Position numbers and translations under genes: made by a program. Shown piece by piece: positions 1 to 8,490 of a stretch of DNA of 64,000 nt (its first letter is position 1; each line of letters begins with the position of its first letter). The notes beneath the pieces are model-generated. The model was not told the origin of the DNA, searched no databases, and saw only the letters and a list, made by a program, of their open reading frames with translations. Source of the stretch: Enterococcus_I eurekensis (GTDB taxonomy: Bacteria; Bacillota; Bacilli; Lactobacillales; Enterococcaceae); contig NZ_JBHSGT010000043.1 of the NCBI RefSeq assembly GCF_042654605.1, positions 1 through 64,000 of the forward strand, read 5' to 3'.

Positions 1-52
1 GAGCATCTGATTTGTAATCAGAGGGTCGAGGGTTCAAGTCCTTTAGCCGGCA
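1..52 (+). tRNA. tRNA-Thr (TGT), 5' end cut by window
   Basis: Only the part from the end of the D arm onward is present. The anticodon arm has loop TTTGTAA, so anticodon TGT. The T arm GGTTCAA and the acceptor 3' strand GCCGGC plus discriminator A follow. It is the first of five clustered tRNAs, a layout common downstream of rRNA operons in enterococci. Confidence 0.9.
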
Positions 53-82
53 TTTGAAAAATAAATAAATTTAATTAAATTT

Positions 83-154
83 GCGGAAATAGCTCAGTGG
101 TAGAGCACCACCTTGCCAAGGTGGGGGTCGCGGGTTCGAACCCCGTTTTCCGCT
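83..154 (+). tRNA. tRNA-Gly (GCC)
   Basis: Acceptor GCGGAAA pairs with TTTCCGC. The anticodon loop is TTGCCAA (GCC) on an ACCTT-type stem, and the T loop is GGTTCGAA. No CCA is encoded. Confidence 0.95.
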
Positions 155-168
155 TAGCCAATTCTAAC

Positions 169-254
169 GCCGGGGTGGCGGAACTGGCAGACGCACAGGA
201 CTTAAAATCCTGCGGTGAGTGATCACCGTGCCGGTTCGATTCCGGCCCTCGGCA
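169..254 (+). tRNA. tRNA-Leu (TAA)
   Basis: This is a class II tRNA with a long variable arm (GGTGAGTGATCACC). Acceptor GCCGGGG pairs with the 3' strand, the anticodon loop is CTTAAAA (TAA), and the T arm is GGTTCGATTCC. It ends in discriminator A without an encoded CCA. Confidence 0.95.
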
Positions 255-260
255 TTATTT

Positions 261-334
261 GCACCCATAGCTCAATTGGATAGAGTACTTGACTACGAAT
301 CAAGCGGTTAGAGGTTCGACTCCTCTTGGGTGCG
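261..334 (+). tRNA. tRNA-Arg (ACG)
   Basis: Acceptor GCACCCA pairs with TGGGTGC, discriminator G. The anticodon loop CTACGAA gives ACG, which is read as ICG after deamination. A T-run follows directly. Confidence 0.95.
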
Positions 335-348
335 TTTTTTTTTATTTA

Positions 349-422
349 CGGGAAGTAGCTCAGCTTGGTAGAGCACTTGGTTTGGGACCAAGGGGTCGCA
401 GGTTCGAATCCTGTCTTCCCGA
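349..422 (+). tRNA. tRNA-Pro (TGG)
   Basis: Acceptor CGGGAAG pairs with CTTCCCG, discriminator A. The anticodon loop is TTTGGGA (TGG). It is the last tRNA of the cluster and is followed by a strong terminator. Confidence 0.95.
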
Positions 423-438
423 TAATTAAAAATTGTTA

Positions 439-479
439 ACAGAATCGATTTGATGAAAATCAATCGATTCTGTTTTTTT
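439..479 (+). terminator. Rho-independent terminator of the tRNA cluster
   Basis: The stem ACAGAATCGATTTGA pairs with TCAATCGATTCTGT around a short loop, followed by T7. Confidence 0.9.
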
Positions 480-537
480 GTTTACTTAGAAATATGATAC
501 AATACAAGAGGAAAGAAAAAACGAAGGAGGAATCCAT

Positions 538-1419
538 TTGGAAGGAAAGATTACAAAGGCATTAAGTGGATTTTATTATGTTGAAAATAGTAGTGGGTTA
601 TACCAAACACGTGGCCGTGGTAATTTTCGAAAAAGAAAGATTACTCCTTTAGTTGGCGACAACGTTATTTTTGAAAGTAGTAATCAAACAGATGGTTATT
701 TAATGGAAATCTTGCCACGAAGAAATCAACTCGTTCGACCAGCTGTTGCAAATGTTGATCAAGGCGTTGTTGTAACGAGCTTAGTTGAACCTAATTTTTC
801 ATATAATTTACTCGATCGTTTTTTAGTTACCCTCGAATACGAACTAATTGAGCCGATTATTTATTTGACGAAAGTAGATTTATTAGAAAATAAAACATTA
901 ATTGAAGAAATCCGAAGGACTTATGAAAAAGCGGGTTACCTTGTCATTGTTGCAACGGAGAATACGGACTCTTTAGAAGCCATTAAATCGACATTTAATC
1001 AGCATTTAACGGTCTTTATGGGTCAATCCGGTGCTGGAAAATCGACTTTATTGAATCGAATTGTACCAGGATTAGCTTTAGAAACTGCGAGTATTTCTGA
1101 GTCTTTAGGACGGGGAAAGCATACGACGCGCCACGTAGAGTTAATTGAGATTGCTGGCGGGTTAGTAGCAGATACCCCTGGATTTAGCTCAATTGACTTT
1201 ATCACAATCGAAGCAAAAGAATTACCGAAGCAATTCCCTGAATTTTTAGAGGTCGCTCATGATTGCCGTTTTCGTGAATGTAGTCACGTCAATGAGCCAA
1301 ATTGTGCGGTTAAAGCAGGGGTTGAAAAAGGACAAATCGCTTTAACTCGTTATGAAAATTATTTACAGTTTTTAGGAGAAATTGAAAACCGAAAACCAAT
1401 TTACCGTAAGAAAAAATAG
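538..1419 (+). CDS. rsgA: Ribosome small subunit-dependent GTPase RsgA
   Basis: A circularly permuted GTPase that checks late 30S subunit assembly. The N-terminal OB fold (about residues 1-70) precedes the permuted GTPase motifs: G4 TKVDL near 110, P-loop GQSGAGKST near 161-169 and G3 DTPGFS near 212. A C-terminal zinc knuckle has CRFREC then H and C. Length (293 aa) is normal. The start is TTG, placed 8 bases after GGAGGAA. rpe follows within 16 bp, so rsgA-rpe-thiN is probably one transcript, an arrangement common in Firmicutes. Confidence 0.96.
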   Translation: MEGKITKALSGFYYVENSSGLYQTRGRGNFRKRKITPLVGDNVIFESSNQTDGYLMEILPRRNQLVRPAVANVDQGVVVTSLVEPNFSYNLLDRFLVTLEYELIEPIIYLTKVDLLENKTLIEEIRRTYEKAGYLVIVATENTDSLEAIKSTFNQHLTVFMGQSGAGKSTLLNRIVPGLALETASISESLGRGKHTTRHVELIEIAGGLVADTPGFSSIDFITIEAKELPKQFPEFLEVAHDCRFRECSHVNEPNCAVKAGVEKGQIALTRYENYLQFLGEIENRKPIYRKKK

Positions 1420-1434
1420 GAGATGACGTAAGAG

Positions 1435-2088
1435 ATGAAAATAGCCCCATCAATTTTAAGCGCGGATTTTGCAAATTTACAAAGAGATGTAGCCTTAGTT
1501 GAAAAACATGGTGCGGATTACATTCATATTGACGTAATGGATGGCCAATTTGTCCCCAATATAACTTTTGGTTCCAATGTGGTGAAAGCATTACGCCCTC
1601 ATACAAAGTTACCACTGGATGTTCATTTAATGGTCGCTAATCCAGAACGTTTGATTAATGGCTTTGCAGAAGCTGGCGCGGATATTATTGGAGTACACGT
1701 TGAAACAGATCCTCATATCCATCGAACCATTCAAGCGATTAAAGAAAAAAATGTTAAGGCAGAAGTTGTACTGAATCCTGGAACACCAATCAGTGCCATT
1801 CAGCATGTTTTAAGCATGGTCGATCAAGTGTTAGTGATGACGGTGAATCCAGGATTTGGTGGACAAATATTCATTAACGAAATGTTAGATAAGATTAAAG
1901 AACTTGCTGCAATTAAGGAAGAACGAGGTTATCAATTTGATATTCAAGTTGATGGAGGGATTGGACCTGATACAGCGAAACTATGTAAAGATGCCGGCGC
2001 AAACGTTTTTGTTGCAGGTAGTTATATTTATGATTCAGAAGATCCAGGTCAACAGATTGGCTATTTAAGAAAGGCGCTTAGCGAATGA
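1435..2088 (+). CDS. rpe: Ribulose-phosphate 3-epimerase
   Basis: Interconverts ribulose-5-phosphate and xylulose-5-phosphate in the pentose phosphate pathway, in the cytosol. It is a single TIM barrel of 217 aa. The N-terminal motif APSILSADF, the metal/catalytic segment DVMDGQFVPN, HLMV, the loop VNPGFGGQ and the phosphate-binding DGGI segment are all present. Its stop overlaps the thiN start by four bases (ATGA), which implies translational coupling. Confidence 0.97.
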   Translation: MKIAPSILSADFANLQRDVALVEKHGADYIHIDVMDGQFVPNITFGSNVVKALRPHTKLPLDVHLMVANPERLINGFAEAGADIIGVHVETDPHIHRTIQAIKEKNVKAEVVLNPGTPISAIQHVLSMVDQVLVMTVNPGFGGQIFINEMLDKIKELAAIKEERGYQFDIQVDGGIGPDTAKLCKDAGANVFVAGSYIYDSEDPGQQIGYLRKALSE

Positions 2089-2723
2089 ATGTTTTATTAG
2101 TAGCAGGCGGTAAACCGGAGACATGGCCAATTTTTCATAAAGACTATGATGCCTATATTGGAATTGATCGTGGCAGTTTGCTAATACTCGAAAAAGGCTA
2201 TCCCCTTGATTTAGCGGTGGGGGATTTTGATTCGCTGACTGAACCGGAAAAGAACCGAGTCTTTAAACAGGCTAAAACAATTGTCACTGCTCCTGCTGAA
2301 AAGGATGAGACAGATAGTCAAATGGGCCTTTCAGAAGCCTTGAGACACTATCCAACGGCTCAAATTGATATGATTGGGATGACAGGTGGTCGATTGGATC
2401 ACTTTCTAGCCAATTTATGGATGGTCTTTGAACCTCGTTTTCAAGTCCACATTAGCCAACTTCGAATTTGTGATAATCAAAATACGATTGAATTCCTGCT
2501 TCCAGGTACGTATGTCATTCAAAAAGAACCACAAATGAACTATCTAGCCTATGCTTGTTTAACACCAGTCAGTAATTTGACACTGACTCGTAGTAAATAT
2601 ACGTTACAAAAAGCTAATTTCGCGTATCCCACATCATTAGCAAGCAATGAATTTCTGGAAGAAACAGCAGACATTACGTTTGAACAAGGAATTGTGGCTG
2701 TTATTCAATCAAAAGATGAATGA
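2085..2723 (+). CDS. thiN: Thiamine pyrophosphokinase
   Basis: Transfers pyrophosphate from ATP to thiamine to make TPP. Recognisable residues are the N-terminal GIDRGS motif, GDFDS near residue 46 and the metal/ATP-binding DETDSQ near 76-81, followed by GMTGGRLDH. The 212-aa length matches the bacterial family. It is the last gene of the rsgA-rpe-thiN unit and is followed by a hairpin. Confidence 0.93.
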   Translation: MNVLLVAGGKPETWPIFHKDYDAYIGIDRGSLLILEKGYPLDLAVGDFDSLTEPEKNRVFKQAKTIVTAPAEKDETDSQMGLSEALRHYPTAQIDMIGMTGGRLDHFLANLWMVFEPRFQVHISQLRICDNQNTIEFLLPGTYVIQKEPQMNYLAYACLTPVSNLTLTRSKYTLQKANFAYPTSLASNEFLEETADITFEQGIVAVIQSKDE

Positions 2724-2730
2724 TTAGATG

Positions 2731-2789
2731 AGACGAGCCTTTTTTTGGAAAAAAGTATTCAAAAAAAGCTTAAGAGTCTCGTCTTTTCT
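2731..2789 (+). terminator. Terminator after thiN
   Basis: A nested hairpin: outer AGACGAG/CTCGTCT and inner CTTTTTTT/AAAAAAAG, followed by a T-rich tract. Confidence 0.75.
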
Positions 2790-2852
2790 TTTGTTTCAAA
2801 GGAATTAGTGGTACAATTTAAGCTATCAGTCAAGAGATCCGAGGTGCCTTAG

Positions 2853-3710
2853 GTGAAAAAATTTAATCCAAATAAAAACATTATTATCATGCTCCTTCTT
2901 GTTATTATTGCTGTAACGACGCTTAGCGTGACCGTTGCTAGAAGAGCGGTATCAGATAAACCAATCTTTCCCCAAGCAGTTATGAATGATACCATTTCTT
3001 TTATTGATCGCACCCTATCTGCTCCGATTCGTTGGATTGAAAAAGGGGCAAGTGCTGTTGAAAACTTATTTGTAACCTATGAAGAAAATGAAAAGTTAAA
3101 ATTAAAACTTGATACCTATGATGAAATGGTACAAGAAAATAAAAATAAAACACGTGAAATTGCAACACTAAAAGATGAACTTGAATTACAGTCCACACTG
3201 ACTAATTTTGATAAGATTACAAGTAACGTGATTACCCGCTCTCCCGATACATGGCAAGAAATAATTGTTGTTGATCGTGGCAGTCAAGACGGAGTAGAAG
3301 AAAATATGGCTGTTTTAGCTAATCATGGCTTGATAGGCCGCGTTATTGAAGTTAATAATTTCTCTTCAAAAGTCGAATTATTGACGTCGAGTAATCAAAA
3401 TAGTAATCAATTCCCGGTTCGTATTTCTGGAAAAAAAGGTGAAACTTTTGGTATCTTAAAAGGCTATGACCAAGAGAAAAACGTCTTAATCGTAGAACAA
3501 TTAACTGGGGAAGCGACGATTGAAGAAGGTTCTGTAGTCCAAACATCGGGGCTAGGCGGAAGTTCACCGGCGGACTTACCAATTGGAATAGCTCTGAAAG
3601 AAAGTAAGGACCGTTTTGGTTTGACGCGACAAATTTATGTTAAACCGTATGCCCAAATGACTGATTTATCGGTTGTCACGATCATAAAACGTGGGGTAGG
3701 TGACGAATAG
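2853..3710 (+). CDS. mreC: Rod shape-determining protein MreC
   Basis: A cell-shape protein of the elongasome that links peptidoglycan synthases to the membrane. One N-terminal membrane segment (about residues 10-30) is followed by a coiled coil rich in K and E (about 65-110) and the paired beta-barrel domain typical of MreC. Length is 285 aa. The start is GTG, behind GAGGTGCC. mreD begins immediately after the stop, so the two are co-transcribed. In ovoid enterococci the pair supports peripheral wall growth. Confidence 0.95.
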   Translation: MKKFNPNKNIIIMLLLVIIAVTTLSVTVARRAVSDKPIFPQAVMNDTISFIDRTLSAPIRWIEKGASAVENLFVTYEENEKLKLKLDTYDEMVQENKNKTREIATLKDELELQSTLTNFDKITSNVITRSPDTWQEIIVVDRGSQDGVEENMAVLANHGLIGRVIEVNNFSSKVELLTSSNQNSNQFPVRISGKKGETFGILKGYDQEKNVLIVEQLTGEATIEEGSVVQTSGLGGSSPADLPIGIALKESKDRFGLTRQIYVKPYAQMTDLSVVTIIKRGVGDE

Positions 3711-4214
3711 TTGAACCAGACATATACAAAATATTTCGCTCCAATTCTATTCTTTTTTTTGATGCTCCTTGATGCACAGTGGACTCACCGCTTACTAAAT
3801 GAGGGAGTCGATCCTGTTATTTGGCGCGTCCATTTAATGTTAATATTTATGATGTTTGCCACACGTTATTTACCTAAAAAATATATGATCATTGTTTCGT
3901 TATGTCTTGGTATTGTCTTTGATTTGTATTACTTAGGCCTAATTGGCATTTATGCGGTCATTTTGCCACTAATCATTTGGATGATGTATCTTGTTCATAA
4001 ATTTTTATTTGAAAACATCTTTAATTTATTTTTTGGGCTGATTATTTTTATCACTTCTTTTGAAATTTTAAACGTGGGCTTACAGCTAATGTTTAATTTA
4101 ATTACGGTGAATCCTTTATATTTTGTTACTAAGGTCTTAGGACCAACCTTATTATTAAATATGGTCTTGTTTTGTGTGAGTTTTTTTCCGGCAAAAAAAT
4201 TATTTTGGAACTAA
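3711..4214 (+). CDS. mreD: Rod shape-determining protein MreD
   Basis: A small integral membrane partner of MreC: 167 aa with about five hydrophobic segments and few charged residues. The start is TTG directly after the mreC stop codon, and the ribosome site lies inside the mreC end (GTAGGTGACG). MreD sequences diverge quickly, so the call leans on the mreC neighbour and topology. Confidence 0.88.
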   Translation: MNQTYTKYFAPILFFFLMLLDAQWTHRLLNEGVDPVIWRVHLMLIFMMFATRYLPKKYMIIVSLCLGIVFDLYYLGLIGIYAVILPLIIWMMYLVHKFLFENIFNLFFGLIIFITSFEILNVGLQLMFNLITVNPLYFVTKVLGPTLLLNMVLFCVSFFPAKKLFWN

Positions 4215-4220
4215 AAAAAG

Positions 4221-4260
4221 TGACCTTCTATTGCGAATTATAGAAATAGAAGGTCTTTTT
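4221..4260 (+). terminator. Terminator after mreCD
   Basis: The hairpin GACCTTCTAT/ATAGAAGGTC is followed by T6. Confidence 0.9.
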
Positions 4261-4291
4261 TCTATGAAAACACTTTAAATTGAAATGTATT

Positions 4292-4308
4292 TGTAACATT
4301 TGTTTTAT
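4292..4308 (+). promoter_or_regulatory. Possible WalR-type direct repeat upstream of sagA
   Basis: TGTAAC-N5-TTTTAT resembles the WalR consensus TGTWAH-N5-TGTWAH, with an imperfect second half. Wall hydrolases of this family are known WalRK targets in other Firmicutes. The match is weak. Confidence 0.25.
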
Positions 4309-4419
4309 GTAATTGTCATATCGCTATGTTACAATCTGATTGTTGACACAACAGTTATGAAAAAATTAAACTATCTAAAGAATTTATAAATAAAAAGAAC
4401 CGAGTCGGAGGAATTGAAC

Positions 4420-5745
4420 TTGAAAAAACGAATTTTATCGTCAATCTTAGCATGTTCATTATTATTTACCGCGGTGGGTACACCTGGAATTGCATTTGCA
4501 GATGATTTTGATAATCAAATTGAACAAAAAAATAAAGAAATTAATGAATTAAAAAGCCAACAAGCAGGTTTGCAATCACAAATCAGTGAATTAGAAGGCG
4601 AAGTAGCATCAATTAATGCAGAAGCAGAAGCATTATTTGCTAAATTACAAACACTAAACGAAGAAACAGAAGTTTTAAAACAAGAAATTGCTGATTTAGA
4701 AGTACGCATTGAACGTCGCGAAGAAGCAATCCGCAAACAAGCACGTGACGTACAAGTTAATGGTAATCAAGCAAACTTAATTGATGCTGTTTTAAACGCT
4801 GATTCATTAACAGATGCAATTGGCCGTGTACAAGCGATGTCAACAATTGTAAACGCGAATAACGACTTAGTTACACAACAAAAAGAAGATCAACAAGCAG
4901 TTAAAGATAAAAAAGCTGAAAATGATCAAAAAATGGTTGAAATTAATGAGAGCCAAGTAGCTTTGGAAGCTCAAAAAGGCGAATTAGTTCGTAGCCAGGC
5001 GGATTTAGCTGTTGCAAAAGCGGACTTAGCTATCCAGCAGTCATCGAAAGAAAGCGAAAAAGCAGATTTAGCTGATCGTAAAGCAAAAGCAGAAGCTGAG
5101 CGCGCACGTATCGCTGAAGAAGAACGTTTAATCGCTGAAGCGGCAGCAGAAGCTCGTCGCCAGGAACAAGCAGCAAACAGCAGTAACTCAAACACAAATG
5201 AGTCTACAAGTAATTCAACAATAAACAATAGTGGTAACACGAACACTAATACTGGTAACAGTAACAATAATAGCAACAATAACGTTGAAGCTCCTTCGAC
5301 ACCAGAAACACCGGTAACGCCGGCACCATCTGTTCCTGAGACACCAAGTGTCCCAGAAACACCAGCTCCAACGCCAGCACCAGCACCGTCAGGCAACTCA
5401 AGTGCCGTGATTGCAGAAGCATACAAACACTTAGGCAAGCCTTATGTATGGGGTGGAAAAGGACCAGATGTCTTTGACTGTTCAGGCTTTACAAGCTATG
5501 TTTACCGTAATGCAACAGGTCGTGAAATTGGTGGATGGACAGTTCCTCAAGAAAGCGCTGGAACAAGAATCTCTGTTGGCGAAGCACAAGCAGGCGATTT
5601 ATACTTCTGGGGTTCTGCTGGAGGCACACACCACGTTGCGATTGCATTAGGTGGCGGACAATATATCCACGCACCATCACCAGGCCAAAGCGTATCTGTT
5701 AGTTCAGTTGGCGCATGGGCACCAAGCTTTGCAGTACGTATGTAA
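4420..5745 (+). CDS. sagA: Secreted SagA-like peptidoglycan hydrolase (NlpC/P60)
   Basis: A secreted D,L-endopeptidase-type wall hydrolase of the enterococcal SagA / streptococcal PcsB group. A signal peptide ends near AFA-DD. A long coiled coil (about residues 30-240) follows, then an N/T/S-rich linker, a P-rich stretch of PETP-type repeats and a C-terminal NlpC/P60 domain with catalytic Cys in FDCSGF and His in THHVAI. The in-frame TTG at 4420 is preferred: GGAGG lies 7 bases before it but only 1 base before the TTG at 4414. Position after mreC-mreD matches E. faecium sagA. Confidence 0.93.
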   Translation: MKKRILSSILACSLLFTAVGTPGIAFADDFDNQIEQKNKEINELKSQQAGLQSQISELEGEVASINAEAEALFAKLQTLNEETEVLKQEIADLEVRIERREEAIRKQARDVQVNGNQANLIDAVLNADSLTDAIGRVQAMSTIVNANNDLVTQQKEDQQAVKDKKAENDQKMVEINESQVALEAQKGELVRSQADLAVAKADLAIQQSSKESEKADLADRKAKAEAERARIAEEERLIAEAAAEARRQEQAANSSNSNTNESTSNSTINNSGNTNTNTGNSNNNSNNNVEAPSTPETPVTPAPSVPETPSVPETPAPTPAPAPSGNSSAVIAEAYKHLGKPYVWGGKGPDVFDCSGFTSYVYRNATGREIGGWTVPQESAGTRISVGEAQAGDLYFWGSAGGTHHVAIALGGGQYIHAPSPGQSVSVSSVGAWAPSFAVRM

Positions 5746-5754
5746 TTGAATTTC

Positions 5755-5785
5755 AAGCTGACGAGTTCTCTCGTCAGCTTTTTGT
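5755..5785. terminator. Terminator between sagA and the prepilin peptidase
   Basis: AGCTGACGAG/CTCGTCAGCT with a TTCT loop and a T-run on the plus strand. It lies between convergent genes. Confidence 0.9.
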
Positions 5786-5790
5786 TGTTT

Positions 5791-6474
5791 CTAAAAAAAT
5801 AATAAAAAGAGCAAACCCAGTGAAAGAAAAGGAACAAAAGGTAAATGGTTAATACTTTGCTGTGTTAAACGACTATATAGGTAGCTAATGATTAAGCCCG
5901 AAAGACTAGCGACAAACAGTAAGATGAATAATTGATGAATAGTAAACCAAGGCCCCCAAAACAGTAGTAGTAACATATCACCAAAACCAAAGTAAGCTTG
6001 TAAAAAGAAATAAATCAAGAAGGCAACCAGTAATAAAAAAATTAGTGTTGCAGGGTAGAAGGACCAGTCAAATAAATAGAGCAGACTCCATAGTAAACAG
6101 CCAAAGGGATATAAAATTTTAGGCTCAACAATCCAGTAAAATAAATCAGTTAACGAAAGTAAAAAAGCCATCGTAATCCAGATAAAATAAACGAGCGCAA
6201 TCGAACCAATAAGTGATTTAAAAACGATGAAAAAGAGAAAGCCGTAAAGACATTCAACTAAGAGATAAGTGATTGGAATCCTTTTTTGACAAGCCGAACA
6301 GCGAAATTTCATGAATAAAATTGAAAATAGAGGAATCAGTTCGTAAAAACGGAGTGTTTTTTGGCAATGGTGACAGTGAGAACGAGAAACTAAAAAATCC
6401 TCACCAATTGGCAAACGAGTAGCGACAACCATTAAAAAAGAGCCGAGACAACAACCAAAATAAAAGAGTAACAT
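5791..6474 (-). CDS. comC: Prepilin peptidase, ComC/PilD-like
   Basis: A membrane aspartyl protease (A24) that processes type IV pilin-like pre-pseudopilins such as ComGC of the competence machinery. The N-terminal GSFLMVVATRLP segment is followed by a cytoplasmic zinc loop with CHHC and CSAC pairs. About seven membrane segments follow. Catalytic aspartates are likely in LTDLFYW and FGFGDML; the second motif departs from the usual GxGDxK by lacking the lysine. Length 227 aa is normal. It is convergent with sagA and monocistronic. Confidence 0.88.
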   Translation of the reverse strand: MLLFYFGCCLGSFLMVVATRLPIGEDFLVSRSHCHHCQKTLRFYELIPLFSILFMKFRCSACQKRIPITYLLVECLYGFLFFIVFKSLIGSIALVYFIWITMAFLLSLTDLFYWIVEPKILYPFGCLLWSLLYLFDWSFYPATLIFLLLVAFLIYFFLQAYFGFGDMLLLLFWGPWFTIHQLFILLFVASLSGLIISYLYSRLTQQSINHLPFVPFLSLGLLFLLFF

Positions 6475-6587
6475 GATCCATCTCCTTAAGTATTTTTAAT
6501 AAAGATACGCAAAAAAGGCGGAATACTAGACAAGGACTTGAAATTCTTCAATAATAAGAACGTAAGAAAATTAGAGGAGGAAATTCC

Positions 6588-7310
6588 GTGAAGAAAAAAT
6601 GGCTAGCAATGGCTTTATTTATTTTGACGCCATTATTTATTGCAGGTTGTGCGAAAGCCATTCCTGCAAAAGAAGCTGCCCCGTTACTAATCGATGCAAT
6701 GATTTACCAAAAAGAAGATGAATCATTTGAAACGAATTTTGCCAATAGTGAGACCCTAACAAGTGCTTTTGAGAAACACCGTTCTTCGTTTGAAGATAAT
6801 TTTACAGCAGGTTTGTTGCAAAGCAATGACCAGATTGACGAAACCGTCGCCAAAAAGATTTCCGAGTTGTTAATGACGCAAGTACAAGAAGTGACGAGTT
6901 ATGAAGTGAAGAAAATAACCGAAACAAAACCGATTCATCATGTGACCTATGAAATTAAAGGATTTGATTTAAGTGGCTTATTGACTCAAACAACGCAAGA
7001 GTTATTAGCTCGTATTCAAAAAGATAATCAAATTACTAAAGATGAAAAGAAAATAATCGAAATTACCATTGAGATTGTGGAAGCTCAAATTCCTCAAACT
7101 AAAGCGAAAGAAATAGCTACTGAAGTGACCTTACAATTAAAAGAAAATCGTGGAAAATGGGAAATCGTTGCTGGACAAGATGATGCTCTAGCTAGTCTAT
7201 ACCTATCTTTCTTTGCTGGAGTTCGCGATGAAGAATCTTTAACGAAAGAAATGGCAGGAGCCGTGACGAAAGTTGCTGTACCATCGATGGGAGAACCAGA
7301 GGAAAAATAG
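6588..7310 (+). CDS. Lipoprotein, DUF5105-like
   Basis: A predicted surface lipoprotein: signal peptide with lipobox FIAGC (Cys at residue 21) and a 240-aa extracellular domain rich in K, E and T. GTG start behind GAGGAGGAA. The domain resembles the DUF5105 lipoproteins of enterococci and lactobacilli, whose role is unknown to me. No membrane segment other than the signal is seen. It stands alone between the prepilin peptidase and dps. Confidence 0.65.
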   Translation: MKKKWLAMALFILTPLFIAGCAKAIPAKEAAPLLIDAMIYQKEDESFETNFANSETLTSAFEKHRSSFEDNFTAGLLQSNDQIDETVAKKISELLMTQVQEVTSYEVKKITETKPIHHVTYEIKGFDLSGLLTQTTQELLARIQKDNQITKDEKKIIEITIEIVEAQIPQTKAKEIATEVTLQLKENRGKWEIVAGQDDALASLYLSFFAGVRDEESLTKEMAGAVTKVAVPSMGEPEEK

Positions 7311-7320
7311 TAGATTATGA

Positions 7321-7348
7321 TTGTACTTTATTGCACTTTGTATTATGC
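7321..7348 (+). promoter_or_regulatory. Likely dps promoter
   Basis: TTGTAC, a 16-base spacer and TATGCT lie about 30 bases before the dps start. No clear PerR palindrome is visible. Confidence 0.45.
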
Positions 7349-7378
7349 TAGTAGTATGGAAAGTGAGGAGAGATTTAG

Positions 7379-7849
7379 ATGAAATATGGAAAAACAAAAG
7401 AAATTTTAAACCAATTGGTGGCGGATTTAAGTCAGTTTTCAGTTGTGATTCATCAAACGCATTGGTATATGCGCGGACCAGAATTTTTATCACTACACCC
7501 ATTAATGGATGAATTCATGGATGAATTAAATGCGCAATTAGACGTGGTTTCAGAACGTTTAATTACATTGGATGGTGCCCCTTATTCAACCTTACAAGAA
7601 TTTATCGACCATACGAAAATTGCCGATGAAGTAGGGACATACGAACGCACCATTCCTGAAAGAATGGCTGTATTAGTTAAAAACTATCGTTATTTGGCAG
7701 ACCTATACAAAAAAGGGATTGAAGTTGCTGGTGAAGAAGGCGATGATAGCTCACAAGATATCTTCACAAGCTTCAATACAGATATTGAAAAGAAAATTTG
7801 GATGTTGCAAGCCAAATTAGGCTATGCACCAGAAATTGACCCAGCTTAG
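7379..7849 (+). CDS. dps: Dps family iron-storage / DNA-protection protein
   Basis: A ferritin-like dodecamer subunit that oxidises and stores iron and limits peroxide damage. The Dps signature is present: HQTHWYMRGP with the ferroxidase His, then HPLMDEFMDEL supplying Asp and Glu from the neighbouring subunit. Four helices, 156 aa, as expected. RBS GAGGAG lies before the ATG. It has its own promoter and a strong terminator. Confidence 0.95.
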   Translation: MKYGKTKEILNQLVADLSQFSVVIHQTHWYMRGPEFLSLHPLMDEFMDELNAQLDVVSERLITLDGAPYSTLQEFIDHTKIADEVGTYERTIPERMAVLVKNYRYLADLYKKGIEVAGEEGDDSSQDIFTSFNTDIEKKIWMLQAKLGYAPEIDPA

Positions 7850-7863
7850 ACCTGGAAATTTGA

Positions 7864-7897
7864 AACAAGAAAGATGGAAAATCTTTCTTGTTTTTTT
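7864..7897 (+). terminator. Terminator after dps
   Basis: AACAAGAAAGAT/ATCTTTCTTGTT with a short loop, followed by T7. Confidence 0.9.
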
Positions 7898-7916
7898 ATT
7901 TTACCAGAGAAAAAGA

Positions 7917-7945
7917 TTGACATTAATGAATATTTTATGTATCAT
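7917..7945 (+). promoter_or_regulatory. Promoter and leader of rplM-rpsI
   Basis: Consensus TTGACA, a 17-base spacer and TATCAT. About 80 nt of leader separates it from rplM. Firmicutes rplM messages often carry an autoregulatory L13 leader; the GC-rich patch GAGAGCCCCGG at about 7970 could belong to one, but I cannot fold it with certainty. Confidence 0.7.
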
Positions 7946-8031
7946 GTTAAATGGTATTGTTTGCCCCATGAGAGCCCCGGAAACTCAAGTGATTGTCAAA
8001 CATTCGATATTGAAATTGGAGGAAAAAAATA

Positions 8032-8475
8032 GTGCGTACAACATATATGGCCAAAGCAGGCGAAGTAGAACGTAAATGGTACGTAGTTGATGCAACAGAT
8101 GTACCAATGGGTCGTCTTTCAGCAGTAGTAGCATCAATCTTACGTGGAAAAAACAAACCAACATTCACTCCTCATGTGGATACAGGTGACTTTGTAATCG
8201 TAATTAATGCAGATAAAGTAAAATTAACAGGTAATAAAGCAAGTGATAAATTATATCACCGTCACTCAGGTTACATCGGTGGACTAAAAACAATCTCAGC
8301 TGGAGAATTACGTGAGAAAAATTCACGTCGTTTAATCGAGAATTCTGTTAAAGGTATGTTACCTAAGAACACTTTAGGCCGTGCTCAAGGAATGAAATTA
8401 CACGTTTATGCTGAAGGAACTCATCCACATGCAGCACAACAACCAGAAGTACTAGATATCACAAACTTAATTTAA
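8032..8475 (+). CDS. rplM: 50S ribosomal protein L13
   Basis: Large-subunit protein, 147 aa. The diagnostic segments RKWYVVDATDVPMGRLS, ILRGKNKPTFTPHVDTGD and the KGMLPKNTLGRAQ region are intact. GTG start behind GGAGG. It is paired with rpsI 15 bp downstream, the universal bacterial order, and transcribed from the promoter at 7917. Confidence 0.98.
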   Translation: MRTTYMAKAGEVERKWYVVDATDVPMGRLSAVVASILRGKNKPTFTPHVDTGDFVIVINADKVKLTGNKASDKLYHRHSGYIGGLKTISAGELREKNSRRLIENSVKGMLPKNTLGRAQGMKLHVYAEGTHPHAAQQPEVLDITNLI

Positions 8476-8490
8476 TAGGAGGACATTTCA

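Noticed and set aside
4414..4419. TTG at 4414 as the sagA start
   Set aside because: It lies 1 base from the GGAGG core, too close for initiation; the in-frame TTG at 4420 has proper spacing.
4971..5438. 155-codon minus-strand ORF rich in Gly, Ala and Leu
   Set aside because: It is the antisense of the repetitive coiled-coil and Pro-rich parts of the sagA-like gene; no start signal.
7824..8075. 83-codon ORF spanning dps end to rplM start
   Set aside because: It crosses a strong terminator and the rplM promoter and has no ribosome site.
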